Origin: Flagellimonas beolgyonensis
Lineage (GTDB): Bacteria; Bacteroidota; Bacteroidia; Flavobacteriales; Flavobacteriaceae
Direction: 5' to 3'
Assembly (NCBI RefSeq): GCF_003992615.1
Contig: NZ_RZMY01000003.1
Location: forward strand, 2,501-66,500
Length of the DNA: 64,000 bases
Below, piece by piece: positions 35,449 through 43,119 of the stretch. Each line of letters starts with the position of its first letter. Positions within the stretch are counted from its first letter, which is position 1. The notes beneath the pieces were generated by a model, which saw only the letters and a program-made list of their open reading frames with translations, was not told where the DNA came from and did not search any database. A program made the translations under genes and the position numbers.

Positions 35449-37497
35449 ATGATCGATCAGATTGTGCCTACTGTGGCTTTCAAGACGCAAACCCGTAAAG
35501 CTATTTTTTCCATTTTTTTGTTCACCCTTGTCTATTCGCTGTTGTTGTTATTGGCCGTTGCTTTGACGGCCCTCTGTATTTACGGAGGAGTAATGTTGGT
35601 AATAACGGTGCCTCGTATCGTAACTATTGCCCTGGGAGCCGGACTGGCCAGTTTGGGCATCTTGATTTTAGTGTTTCTTTTAAAATTCATTTTCAAATCG
35701 CACAAAGTAGATCGCTCCCATCTACTTGAAATCACTGCCAAGGATGAGCCGGAGCTATTTGCTATGATCGAGGATATTGTGAAGGAAGTGGGCACGCAGT
35801 TTCCTAAAAAGGTATACCTCTCATCCGAAGTGAACGCATCCGTTTTTTACAACAGTAGTTTTTGGAGCATGTTCTTTCCGGTTCGCAAAAACCTGCATAT
35901 TGGTCTTGGCCTCGTAAACTCGGTGACTCAGGAAGAATTGAAAGCCGTATTGGCGCACGAGTTTGGGCATTTTTCACAAAAAACCATGAAAGTGGGCAGC
36001 TTTGTGTACAGTGTCAATCACGTAATCTTCAATCTGCTATACGATAATGACGGCTACGACGAAGTGGTCCGTAAATGGAGCAGCATCAGTAACTATATTG
36101 CCCTCTTTGCCGTGTTGGCCGTTCGCATCATGGATGGTATCAAATGGGTCTTGGGCAAAATGTATGGCGTGGTCAACAAAAGTTATATGGCCCTTTCCAG
36201 GGAAATGGAATTCCATGCCGATGAGATTGCCGCGCATGTAACGGGGTATCCCCCTTTGGCCACGGCATTACTCCGTTTCCAACTGGCAGACAATTCCATG
36301 GGCAATGTGCTATCTTTTTACGAGGAGCGCATAAACTCCAACCAAAAGAGCGAGAACATCTTTAAGGAACAGCACTACGTAATGCATTTCATTGCCTCGG
36401 ACAATCAGATTCCCATCCAAAACGATTTTCCTGCAGTAAGTGTGGATGAGCTCAACCGCTTCAATAAGTCCAAATTGGTGATCAAAGACCAATGGGCCTC
36501 GCACCCTAGTACAGAGGAACGCATCCAACGATTGGAGCAGACCCAGATCATAATGGAAAATGGTCCAAAGCAATCGGCCAACCAATTGTTTCGGGATATT
36601 GAGAAGACCCAGAAACAAATTACTGAGCAGATGTTCAACCGTGTACCTTTTGCCGAAATCCCCAGCACCGTTTCCTTGCCCATTTTTCAACAGGAATACC
36701 AGAATAGTTTTACCCAGAACACCTTTTCTAAGGTATACAATGCCTACTACGACAACAAAAACCCGATCAAATTCGATACGTCAATGATTGCCTTGGCACC
36801 GGCCCACTTAAAGGTGTCCGAGTTGTACTCGGATGATAAAGTACAATTGGTGTACTCCCATCTGGCCCTAATCAATGATATGGATTCCTTGAACATGATT
36901 ACCGATAAGACCTATGGCATTAAAACCTTCGATTATGATGGAAAAAAACACAACCGAAAGGATGCGCCGGAATTGGTCGCTGCCCTCCATCAAGAATTAA
37001 TGGCACTGGAGCAGCAAATCGCTGATAACGACCGTAACATTTATACCTATTTCAAACAGTTGGAAAACACCAAAGGTGGGGCGCCAAAACTGGAACAACT
37101 TTACAGCGATTTATTTGGTCTCGATGCCACTTTCGAAACCAAATTTGAACTCTATACCAAGATGCAGCAAAAGCTCCAGTTTTTGAGTGTGGTGACCCCG
37201 CACGAGGAAATCCAAAGCAACTTTAGGCATTTGACCTCATTGGAAAGGGAATTGAAAAAAGAGCTCCAAGCCTTTTTGGAAGATCCCAAATTGGCTAGCG
37301 AAATCACGGAACCGATTCGGGAAAACATTGAAAAGTACCTATCCAAAGAATGGGCTTATTTTGGCAAACAAAGTTATTTTGATGATAACCTGGCCGTACT
37401 CATGCAGGCCCTATCCAATTATTCCTTTCTGCTAGGTCGATCGTATTTTGTGGTGAAGAAGGCACTGTTGGACTACCAAGTCAGTTTACTGCAGTAG
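35449..37497 (+). CDS. M48 family zinc metalloprotease (HtpX/Ste24-like)
   Basis: 682 residues. Two N-terminal transmembrane helices (about 20-55 and 60-85) precede the peptidase core, whose zinc motif is AVLAHEFGHFSQ with His170, Glu171 and His174; SREMEFHADEIAAHVTG supplies the third ligand Glu further on. A long C-terminal region of ~400 residues is helical and of unknown role (KQITEQMFNRVPF ... LEDPKLASEITEPIRENIEKYL). M48 enzymes degrade damaged membrane proteins. The extended C-terminus is much longer than E. coli HtpX (about 290 residues). Monocistronic; it follows a small-RNA candidate. Confidence 0.88.
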   Translation: MIDQIVPTVAFKTQTRKAIFSIFLFTLVYSLLLLLAVALTALCIYGGVMLVITVPRIVTIALGAGLASLGILILVFLLKFIFKSHKVDRSHLLEITAKDEPELFAMIEDIVKEVGTQFPKKVYLSSEVNASVFYNSSFWSMFFPVRKNLHIGLGLVNSVTQEELKAVLAHEFGHFSQKTMKVGSFVYSVNHVIFNLLYDNDGYDEVVRKWSSISNYIALFAVLAVRIMDGIKWVLGKMYGVVNKSYMALSREMEFHADEIAAHVTGYPPLATALLRFQLADNSMGNVLSFYEERINSNQKSENIFKEQHYVMHFIASDNQIPIQNDFPAVSVDELNRFNKSKLVIKDQWASHPSTEERIQRLEQTQIIMENGPKQSANQLFRDIEKTQKQITEQMFNRVPFAEIPSTVSLPIFQQEYQNSFTQNTFSKVYNAYYDNKNPIKFDTSMIALAPAHLKVSELYSDDKVQLVYSHLALINDMDSLNMITDKTYGIKTFDYDGKKHNRKDAPELVAALHQELMALEQQIADNDRNIYTYFKQLENTKGGAPKLEQLYSDLFGLDATFETKFELYTKMQQKLQFLSVVTPHEEIQSNFRHLTSLERELKKELQAFLEDPKLASEITEPIRENIEKYLSKEWAYFGKQSYFDDNLAVLMQALSNYSFLLGRSYFVVKKALLDYQVSLLQ

Positions 37498-37595
37498 CCT
37501 TCACTCGGTACGCGTTACTCTTTTGCGCTACGAAAAAAATGGATTGCGTTAACCCCTCCATTTAAAAAAAGAGAACTTGCTAGTAAAACACTAAA

Positions 37596-37991
37596 ATGCA
37601 GCAAGAAATGGGAGTCATAGCCACCAACAAACGCGAACTGAACCTCTATTACAACCCCAATAGCAGTGTGGGCATGCAAACCTTGGCCTTTGTGGAGGCC
37701 TCAAAGTTCAAAGTGCTGGCCGTGGACCTTACCCAAACCAAGGTAACCGGCACCCAATGGGCCGAACTGGCCGAACGATTGGGCAAACCCATCAAAGCCT
37801 TGATCAACACCGATCACCCGGACTTTATCCACGCCTACGGCAAAAACCACGATTTGGAAAGCGACGACGACTGGCTCAAAGTCTTGGAAAACAACCCTAA
37901 AGTGGTGACCCAACCTATTTTGGTACACGGCGACCAGGCCCTACAGGTCAGCAACCCCGCCATGGTACTCGAATTCCTTGAGAAACAATGA
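37596..37991 (+). CDS. ArsC/Spx-fold protein without the active cysteine
   Basis: 131 residues of the arsenate reductase (ArsC/Spx/YffB) fold: ELNLYYNPNSSVGMQTLAFVEASKFKVLAVDL is the first beta-alpha-beta unit, and LAERLGKPIKALINTDHPDF and VVTQPILVHGDQALQVSNPAMVLEFLEKQ are the usual later parts, with the cis-Pro motif QPILV. The position where ArsC and Spx have a catalytic Cys (start of helix 1) reads NPNSSVG, and the whole protein has no cysteine. It cannot therefore reduce arsenate by the known chemistry. ATG at 37596 or 37608 are both possible starts; the second fits related proteins starting MGVIAT better. Confidence 0.8.
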   Translation: MQQEMGVIATNKRELNLYYNPNSSVGMQTLAFVEASKFKVLAVDLTQTKVTGTQWAELAERLGKPIKALINTDHPDFIHAYGKNHDLESDDDWLKVLENNPKVVTQPILVHGDQALQVSNPAMVLEFLEKQ

Positions 37992-38139
37992 ACAATTAGT
38001 GGTTAGTAGTCAGTAGTTAGTAATTTTACGTTATTCATTTTCAATTGGCACACCTGTACTCCCATTGCACATTGTTTATTGTTTACTATTAATTGAAAAA
38101 TTCCCTTCACCTTTTACCTTTCACCCTTTACCCTTAACC

Positions 38140-38202
38140 CATTGTACCTTGTTTATTGCTCATTGTACATTGTATAAAATCCCCAGTTTTTTTAAGGTTT
38201 TT
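38140..38202 (+). repeat. Left copy of a direct repeat flanking the fulvocin-like pair
   Basis: The segment from CATTGTACCTTGTTTATTGC to the run CCCCAGTTTTTTT recurs at 40001-40063, with about 90% identity over 63 bp. The gap 37992-38459 (468 bp) otherwise holds low-complexity sequence (AGTGGTTAGTAGTCAGTAG) and a weak 71-codon frame that I do not call. The two copies lie 1.86 kb apart and enclose two genes. Confidence 0.75.
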
Positions 38203-38459
38203 GCATAATGGCATTTGAACTGGATTTTATATTTTGGCTGCTCAACCTCCCTAGAATTTATCAACACAGATTTCAAACCGATGACGCTACGTCATGGGAT
38301 TAACCCCTTTGTCTGTCTGTTAAAACCCATAAAAAGGTTACAAACGGACTGGCCATCCAAAGTCAAACATGTGAAAGCCAATACAGACATTAAAATAGAT
38401 TGGACGAGAATCCGAAAATCGAAAGAGTAGGATAATTCTAACATTTTAAAAATCAACAA

Positions 38460-39086
38460 ATGTCCAATTATCATAAAACACTTAACCTTATCATTACGCT
38501 AGTTCTTTCCATTTGTTTCTCTTGTTCTAACGAGAACGATAATGCAACACATACGGAGACGCAATTACGGTCCGCCTTTTTAAAGGATAAAGATTACCAA
38601 ACCGTTAAAAGTGAGTATTCCATTTTGGAAAGTTCCATCAAAACCGAGTTGTGGCTTGAAAAGTTGACCCAACTACGCAATCTCAATCTTTCAGAGAGCC
38701 ACAACAACCTGATTAAAGATCTAATCAATCAGTTACAAGACGAGAAAACTGATGAGGATAAGATCTCTTCAATAGCTGTATCGTTGGCTAAAATTACACC
38801 AGAACAGGACTTCTTAATGATGTTTGGAAGTTTGGACGACTATAAGCTTGGTGAGGACGGGTCATTTCATGACAACATTATTTCATTGGACTTACAACAC
38901 AGTCTAAAAAATTTAGAATCGTACTCCAAAACATTTAAAACCACAAGTTTCAACAAAGCATTGCCCGATTGCAATTGCAGTTGGACGTGTGACTGGTACA
39001 ACAATGGCTATTCAAACACTAATTGTAATGAAACCACAACCGGCTGTGGGTTTTTGTGGTTACAAAGCTGTGTAGAAAAAGTATAA
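38460..39086 (+). CDS. Fulvocin C-related bacteriocin precursor-like lipoprotein
   Basis: 208 residues. The N-terminus is a lipoprotein signal (LSICFSC, Cys22). A helical, charged middle part (about 35-165) leads to a Cys-rich tail with six cysteines (171, 173, 177, 189, 196, 204) in the order CNCSWTC-x11-C-x6-CG-x6-C. The DCNCS start and TTGCGFLW turn are like fulvocin C, the small disulfide-rich bacteriocin of Myxococcus fulvus, and the annotated 'fulvocin C-related' family of Bacteroidota. Inference: the tail is a disulfide-folded toxin or surface domain and the rest a leader or tether. It is followed after 46 bp by a thiol oxidoreductase, and both lie between direct repeats. Confidence 0.75.
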   Translation: MSNYHKTLNLIITLVLSICFSCSNENDNATHTETQLRSAFLKDKDYQTVKSEYSILESSIKTELWLEKLTQLRNLNLSESHNNLIKDLINQLQDEKTDEDKISSIAVSLAKITPEQDFLMMFGSLDDYKLGEDGSFHDNIISLDLQHSLKNLESYSKTFKTTSFNKALPDCNCSWTCDWYNNGYSNTNCNETTTGCGFLWLQSCVEKV

Positions 39087-39132
39087 ACCAAAAACTGCCC
39101 TCTATTCATTGGGGGCAGTAAAATATTTTATC

Positions 39133-39984
39133 ATGAAAAAAATATTTCTCAAGGTTAAATACCTCCTTGTCCCCCTCACCTACCTATTGGCCGGGGTTCT
39201 GTTTTACGGTGATCATTTGTATATGCTGCCCACCACCCTGATCGTTTGTTTTTTGACCGCCTATTATTTGATGGACACCTCAAAAAAATGGCAGTGGTTT
39301 TGGGCCTTTGTCCCGCTGTGGTTGTTGATCTTGGTTCCCTCTCTCCTTACTCTGGACTTTAAACGTTCCATCCTCTATTTGTTGGGCATTCCTTTGAGTA
39401 TGCTTTTTGGTCTTTGGGCCAAAAAGGGATGGTTTGTACCCAAATTGATGGTCATGGTGGTATTGGCGCTTTTTTTGGGAAAATTTGGATATCCGAGTGT
39501 GCTGTTGGCCTTAACCGACGATTCCACTTTTCACGACACCAAACCTTTTCCTACCCAATTGGTTTTTGTAGACAAGACCAAAGACACCATTGCATTGGAT
39601 AAAAAGATTACGGTTTTGGATTTCTGGAACACCGCCTGCAAGCCTTGCTTTGAAAAATTCCCCTACTTTGAAAAGGTGAGTGAGAAATACAACCATCCCG
39701 ATATTGCCTTTTACTCCGTTAACGTTCCCTTGGAAGACCAAGAATTTGAAGCTCGTACCCAAGTGGAAACCCGGTTGGGTTACTCGTATACCACCCTTTA
39801 CGCAGAAGACCTAAAAAAAGTGCAGGAGGCGTTGGATTTCAATGCCTACCCCCACCTCATCATTGTACAAGACAGCACCATTATTTACAGCGGTACACTG
39901 GTAACCGGAGAAAGCATTTATATCGATAATTTGGACAAGCAACTGGCCAAAATCACCCAAAAATTGGGCCTACACCCCCATTAA
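39133..39984 (+). CDS. Membrane-bound TlpA-like thiol-disulfide oxidoreductase
   Basis: 283 residues: four to five transmembrane helices in the first ~120, then a thioredoxin-like domain with the active site FWNTACKPCFEKF (Cys169, Cys172) and the cis-Pro loop FNAYPHLIIV. Proteins of this type reduce or form disulfides in the periplasm. Because it follows the Cys-rich fulvocin-like gene directly, it probably makes or shuffles that protein's disulfides. The chosen start MKKIFLKVKYLL (39133) begins 8 codons inside the open frame and gives the right membrane topology. The right-hand direct repeat begins 17 bp after the stop. Confidence 0.85.
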   Translation: MKKIFLKVKYLLVPLTYLLAGVLFYGDHLYMLPTTLIVCFLTAYYLMDTSKKWQWFWAFVPLWLLILVPSLLTLDFKRSILYLLGIPLSMLFGLWAKKGWFVPKLMVMVVLALFLGKFGYPSVLLALTDDSTFHDTKPFPTQLVFVDKTKDTIALDKKITVLDFWNTACKPCFEKFPYFEKVSEKYNHPDIAFYSVNVPLEDQEFEARTQVETRLGYSYTTLYAEDLKKVQEALDFNAYPHLIIVQDSTIIYSGTLVTGESIYIDNLDKQLAKITQKLGLHPH

Positions 39985-40000
39985 CCCTTCACCCTTCACC

Positions 40001-40063
40001 CATTGCAAATTGTTTATTGCTCATTGTACATTGTACAAAACCCCCAGTTTTTTTACGGTTTTC
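40001..40063 (+). repeat. Right copy of the direct repeat flanking the fulvocin-like pair
   Basis: CATTGCAAATTGTTTATTGC to CCCCCAGTTTTTTTAC matches the left copy at 38140-38202. Region 40064-40211 up to the next cassette is AT-rich with no gene. Confidence 0.75.
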
Positions 40064-40229
40064 CGTAAGGCCAATTGTTTGGGAATTAGTAATTTGTAAG
40101 CACTTCCCCAATCATTGACAAAACCAATTTAGAAAAATAAAGAATGATCAAATACATCGATAATGTGCCATTATGGGTGTATAGGGATGTATTTATGATC
40201 CATATAAACTAGTTGCCATTAATTAGAAA

Positions 40230-40454
40230 ATGATAAACTTCGACAACTTATGGGTAGATATTGAATGTCCAAAATGTGGATATCAAGATGAAATACAGTT
40301 GATTGATGCTAAAACGGAAAAAACTATCTACTGCCATAATTGTAAAATTCAAATAAGACTTTCCGATAGTGAAGCTTCTGTACACACAGGAATTGACAGT
40401 ATGACTGACGCTTTGAAAGAACTTGAAAACACATTAAAAAATTTCGGAAAATGA
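40230..40454 (+). CDS. Small zinc-ribbon protein
   Basis: 74 residues with two CxxC knuckles, CPKCG (about 13-17) and CHNC (about 35-38), separated by ~20 residues with a QLIDAKTEKTIY strand: a classic zinc ribbon. A helical tail (SMTDALKELENTLKNFGK) follows. The stop codon overlaps the start of the PD-(D/E)XK gene (ATGA), so the two are translationally coupled and very likely work together. It may guide the nuclease to nucleic acid or hold the complex together; the function is not known. It is the first gene of cassette 1 and AT-rich like its partner. Confidence 0.75.
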   Translation: MINFDNLWVDIECPKCGYQDEIQLIDAKTEKTIYCHNCKIQIRLSDSEASVHTGIDSMTDALKELENTLKNFGK

Positions 40455-41410
40455 ACTACTCAAACCATAATCTAAGAACTGATTTACAAGAATGGAAAAA
40501 TAGATTATATCGAGCACCATATGGTCAATTCGGTAATCAGCTAAAATATTTACTCAACAATCTTGATACGAACTTACAGATAAAGGGACTTATTCAAGAA
40601 ACCATAAATAAACATACTTATACTAAAGAAGAATTTGACAAACAGACTGAACGAGAAAGAAGAGGTGTCGATATGGAATTTGAATCCGAAATACATCAAA
40701 CGGCTTATTGCTACCAATTTCTGAAATACATAATTAAGGAAGCTGGAAATTATAACCTACATAATCTTATCATTTTTTCTCGAAGAGACTTCAACGATAC
40801 CAAAACAAAAATTGTTGAAGATTATATTTCACCAATAATTTATTATTTACACGATAAGCTTGATAAATCAAACTCAATAATTTACTTGTTAGAAAAGTAT
40901 AAAAGGCGGACAGAATGGTTTACAAAAAAAGAACTTTTCGACAAGTACCAGACAGCAGACAAAAGCTACGAGCAAATATTAGAAGATGATTTGAGATTAT
41001 TCCTTTTTGACCAAGGGATAGACTATCCATTTTCCACACCAACTTCTGCTTCTGGAAGAGCTGATATTATAGGAGAAATAGAAACAGATGACCCTTTAGT
41101 AGTTGAGATAAAAATTTTCGACAGAGAAAAAGGATACGGAAAAGAAAGAATAAAAGATGGATTTAACCAAATCGTAAAATATGCGAATGACTACAATAAG
41201 GACGTTGGTTATTTAGTGATTTTTAATATGGACAAAGCTGAATTGAATTTTAATTTAGCTGATAACAGCAATATTTTTCCCCCATCCATTCAATTTAACA
41301 ACAAGGTTTTTTACTTCGTAGTTATAAATTCTGCAAACAATCTGACAGCAAGCAAGTCAGGCACAATTCAGGAAATAGAAATTACAGAAAAAGAATTAAC
41401 AAAAAAATAA
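40451..41410 (+). CDS. PD-(D/E)XK superfamily nuclease, cassette 1
   Basis: 319 residues. The C-terminal half shows the restriction-endonuclease fold: GRADIIG (Asp205), VVEIKIF (Glu219 and Lys221) and the helix NQIVKYANDYNKDVGYLVIFN with Gln240 and Tyr244. Together these form the PD-(D/E)XK active site with the QxxxY motif. The N-terminal ~160 residues are helical and charged, without a recognised domain. Overlap of 4 bp with the zinc-ribbon gene and the AT-rich base use suggest a transferred defence or mobile nuclease module. Whether it cuts DNA or RNA cannot be told from sequence alone. Confidence 0.75.
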   Translation: MNYSNHNLRTDLQEWKNRLYRAPYGQFGNQLKYLLNNLDTNLQIKGLIQETINKHTYTKEEFDKQTERERRGVDMEFESEIHQTAYCYQFLKYIIKEAGNYNLHNLIIFSRRDFNDTKTKIVEDYISPIIYYLHDKLDKSNSIIYLLEKYKRRTEWFTKKELFDKYQTADKSYEQILEDDLRLFLFDQGIDYPFSTPTSASGRADIIGEIETDDPLVVEIKIFDREKGYGKERIKDGFNQIVKYANDYNKDVGYLVIFNMDKAELNFNLADNSNIFPPSIQFNNKVFYFVVINSANNLTASKSGTIQEIEITEKELTKK

Positions 41411-41589
41411 CTAATGGCAACAATGGCTATAAGTAATTGCTTGTTCTCGCCTACCCTTCGACAACGCTCAGGACAGGCTTCTGAAAATCCTCGCAGATTT
41501 TCAGTTTGGTGTGTACTTGCAAAGTTATGTGTTAACCCACGCAACTACTCAAAGCCGAGACCGTTGTGTAGCATTAAAATAAACGTAAT

Positions 41590-42450
41590 ATGAAACCAAT
41601 ATTTGACTCAACATTACACGAAATTCTAAATAAAAGATTAGAACAACTTGAAAATCATTTCGCTGCGGATTTTTTATTTTATTACGGCCCAATTACTGAT
41701 TCTCTTGACAAACCCTTTAGAGATTTAGTAGAAGAATTAAAAGCCGAACCCGACACAAAGGATACTTTGTTTATAGTGCTTAACACACCTGGAGGAAGTG
41801 CCGAAACTGTGGAAAGATTAGTTAAAATTACACGGCATCATTATCAGACTGTTAACTTCATAGTCCCAGATGCAGCATATTCAGCTGGAACAATATTTTG
41901 CTTGTCTGGAGATGCAATTTTTATGGACTACTCATCTTCTCTTGGACCAATTGACCCACAAGTTTATAATGGAAAAAATTGGGTGCCAGCTTTAGGTTAT
42001 CTTGACAAAGTAGAAGAACTAATAAATAAGTCAATTGCAGGAACAATTTCGCAAGCAGAGTTAATAATGTTAAGAGAACAAGATTTAGCTATGTTGCGAA
42101 GACACGAACAAGCAAGAGATTTAACAATTGCACTTTTAAAAGAATGGTTGGTAAAGTATAAGTTCAAAAATTGGAATACTCACAGTTCGACAGGAAATCC
42201 TGTAACATCGCAAGAAAAAGAGGACAGAGCTACAGAAATTGCAAGAGATTTAGGAGACAACAAAATATGGCACTCTCACGGTCGTTCAATAGGTGTTTCA
42301 GCACTAACACACATACTAAAGCTCAAAATAGAAGATTATTCAGGAGATGCTGCTTTAACTAAAATAATCAGAGAATATAATGACCTAATTTGCCAATACA
42401 TTGGACGAAACAACGGAGAAATGTTCTTTCACACTCGAAAATTTATATAA
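41590..42450 (+). CDS. SDH family Clp-fold serine protease, cassette 2
   Basis: 286 residues with the Clp/crotonase-like fold of the serine dehydrogenase proteinase (SDH) family. The oxyanion stretch FIVLNTPGGSAETVERL lies about 61-77 and the nucleophile Ser98 is in DAAYSAGTIF. The GDAIFMDYSSSLGPIDPQ segment (108-124) is the family's next signature. Known SDH proteins are cytoplasmic or membrane-linked peptidases with poorly known substrates. Here the gene is AT-rich and inside an inverted-repeat cassette, and a 65-residue partner starts 10 bp after its stop, so a toxin- or defence-like role is possible. Start ATG at 41590. Confidence 0.88.
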   Translation: MKPIFDSTLHEILNKRLEQLENHFAADFLFYYGPITDSLDKPFRDLVEELKAEPDTKDTLFIVLNTPGGSAETVERLVKITRHHYQTVNFIVPDAAYSAGTIFCLSGDAIFMDYSSSLGPIDPQVYNGKNWVPALGYLDKVEELINKSIAGTISQAELIMLREQDLAMLRRHEQARDLTIALLKEWLVKYKFKNWNTHSSTGNPVTSQEKEDRATEIARDLGDNKIWHSHGRSIGVSALTHILKLKIEDYSGDAALTKIIREYNDLICQYIGRNNGEMFFHTRKFI

Positions 42451-42460
42451 ATTTGTAACT

Positions 42461-42658
42461 ATGGAAAATATAGCAAAACTTGTAGAACAAATAGTCGATG
42501 AGACTAAAGAGGAAAAAAATAAGTTGGAGCAGATTTCCAAATTTGATGAAACTATTAAAATGTTAGGTGATGTGGAAAAGTCTGAAAAACCTACCTATAG
42601 TTTTCCTTTGACAGACACATTGGGTAGACAAACTTATTCTAATTTGAATAGGAAATAA
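42461..42658 (+). CDS. Small coiled-coil partner of the SDH protease
   Basis: 65 residues starting MENIAKLVEQIVDETKEEKN, a charged amphipathic helix (about 3-45), then a short strand-like end (TYSFPLTDTLGRQTYSNL). No known domain. It starts 10 bp after the protease stop codon, within the same cassette, and ends at the right inverted repeat. The SDH protease has no other neighbour in the cassette, so this may be its adaptor, substrate or inhibitor; that is inference from position alone. The ATG at 42461 is preferred over a longer frame that overlaps the protease gene. Confidence 0.65.
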   Translation: MENIAKLVEQIVDETKEEKNKLEQISKFDETIKMLGDVEKSEKPTYSFPLTDTLGRQTYSNLNRK

Positions 42659-42672
42659 CGCTACACAACAAC

Positions 42673-42780
42673 GTATAAACGCAATAGCGGTTTAGGTGCA
42701 AACTTGAACCGCTATTTTATTTTAAATAATTATATAAATAATTGAAAATAAACGCTTTCAATCTGCCACTGCGTTTATAC
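42673..42780. repeat. Imperfect palindrome after cassette 2, with terminator
   Basis: GTATAAACGCA (42673-42683) pairs exactly with TGCGTTTATAC (42770-42780) around a ~86-nt loop. Inside the loop lies the terminator AATAGCGGTT (42683-42692)/AACCGCTATT (42707-42716) followed by TTATTTT. This resembles the size and fold of an integron attC site but lacks the canonical RYYYAAC/GTTRRRY core. Confidence 0.6.
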
Positions 42781-42810
42781 AAACCGTTCCTAAAACACCT
42801 CCCCACCAAT

Positions 42811-43104
42811 TCAATCGTCTTTACCACCTAACAGCCTAAGATAACATGCCTCAGCTACAGGTAAAAGTTCTTCTCCCAAATGTGTAACCGGGTATACTGT
42901 GACCTTATCTAAATATTGCCCATAAATTTTGGCAAACTGGTCCATTTGGGTAGGTGGCACTTCCAAAAGTTCGGCCACTAGCGTCATCAAATCCAAAGTG
43001 TATAACCCGCCATCATCCCAACCCATGCGTCGCAATTGTTCCGTAAGCTGGCTGTGTTTTAAATCTTGTTGGATAAGCCGTATCACCACCATTTTGTTGT
43101 GCAT
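42811..43104 (-). CDS. Hypothetical 97-residue protein
   Basis: 97 residues starting MHNKMVVIRLIQQDLKHSQL. It is mostly helical and has no recognised motif; TQLRRMGWDDGGLYTLDL and LPVAEACYLRLLGG are its most marked segments. A longer frame would use a TTG two codons upstream; the ATG at 43104 is preferred. It is divergent from the XRE regulator gene, with which it shares a 159-bp region carrying palindromic operators, so it is probably controlled by that regulator. Function unknown. Confidence 0.6.
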   Translation of the reverse strand: MHNKMVVIRLIQQDLKHSQLTEQLRRMGWDDGGLYTLDLMTLVAELLEVPPTQMDQFAKIYGQYLDKVTVYPVTHLGEELLPVAEACYLRLLGGKDD

Positions 43105-43119
43105 CCCCAATAAAAGTTA

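Larger units (their letters stand above)
40212..41421 (+). mobile_element. Gene cassette 1, bounded by GTTGCCATTA/TAATGGCAAC
   Basis: The genes for a zinc-ribbon protein and a PD-(D/E)XK nuclease sit between GTTGCCATTA (40212-40221) and its exact inverse TAATGGCAAC (41412-41421). The right end continues CAACAATGG, similar to the end of cassette 2 (CAACAACG). Base composition (about one third GC) is far lower than in flanking genes, which points to transfer. No integrase is present in the window. Confidence 0.6.
41563..42669 (+). mobile_element. Gene cassette 2, bounded by GTTGTGTAGCATTA/TAACGCTACACAAC
   Basis: The SDH-family protease gene and a small gene lie between GTTGTGTAGCATTA (41563-41576) and TAACGCTACACAAC (42656-42669), inverted with one mismatch in 14. 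Compared with cassette 1, the GTTG...ATTA frame is kept while the bases between differ. The 41422-41562 spacer between the two cassettes contains a GAAAATC-CTCGCA-GATTTTC hairpin and a CGACAACGCTCAGGACAGG fragment seen elsewhere in the genome. Confidence 0.6.

Noticed and set aside
38215-38430. 71-codon frame before the fulvocin-like gene
   Set aside because: No family resemblance, lies in low-complexity sequence, and no promoter or ribosome site was seen.
42673-42780. Canonical integron attC site
   Set aside because: The palindrome has the right size, but the RYYYAAC and GTTRRRY core sites are not present and no integrase gene is in the window.
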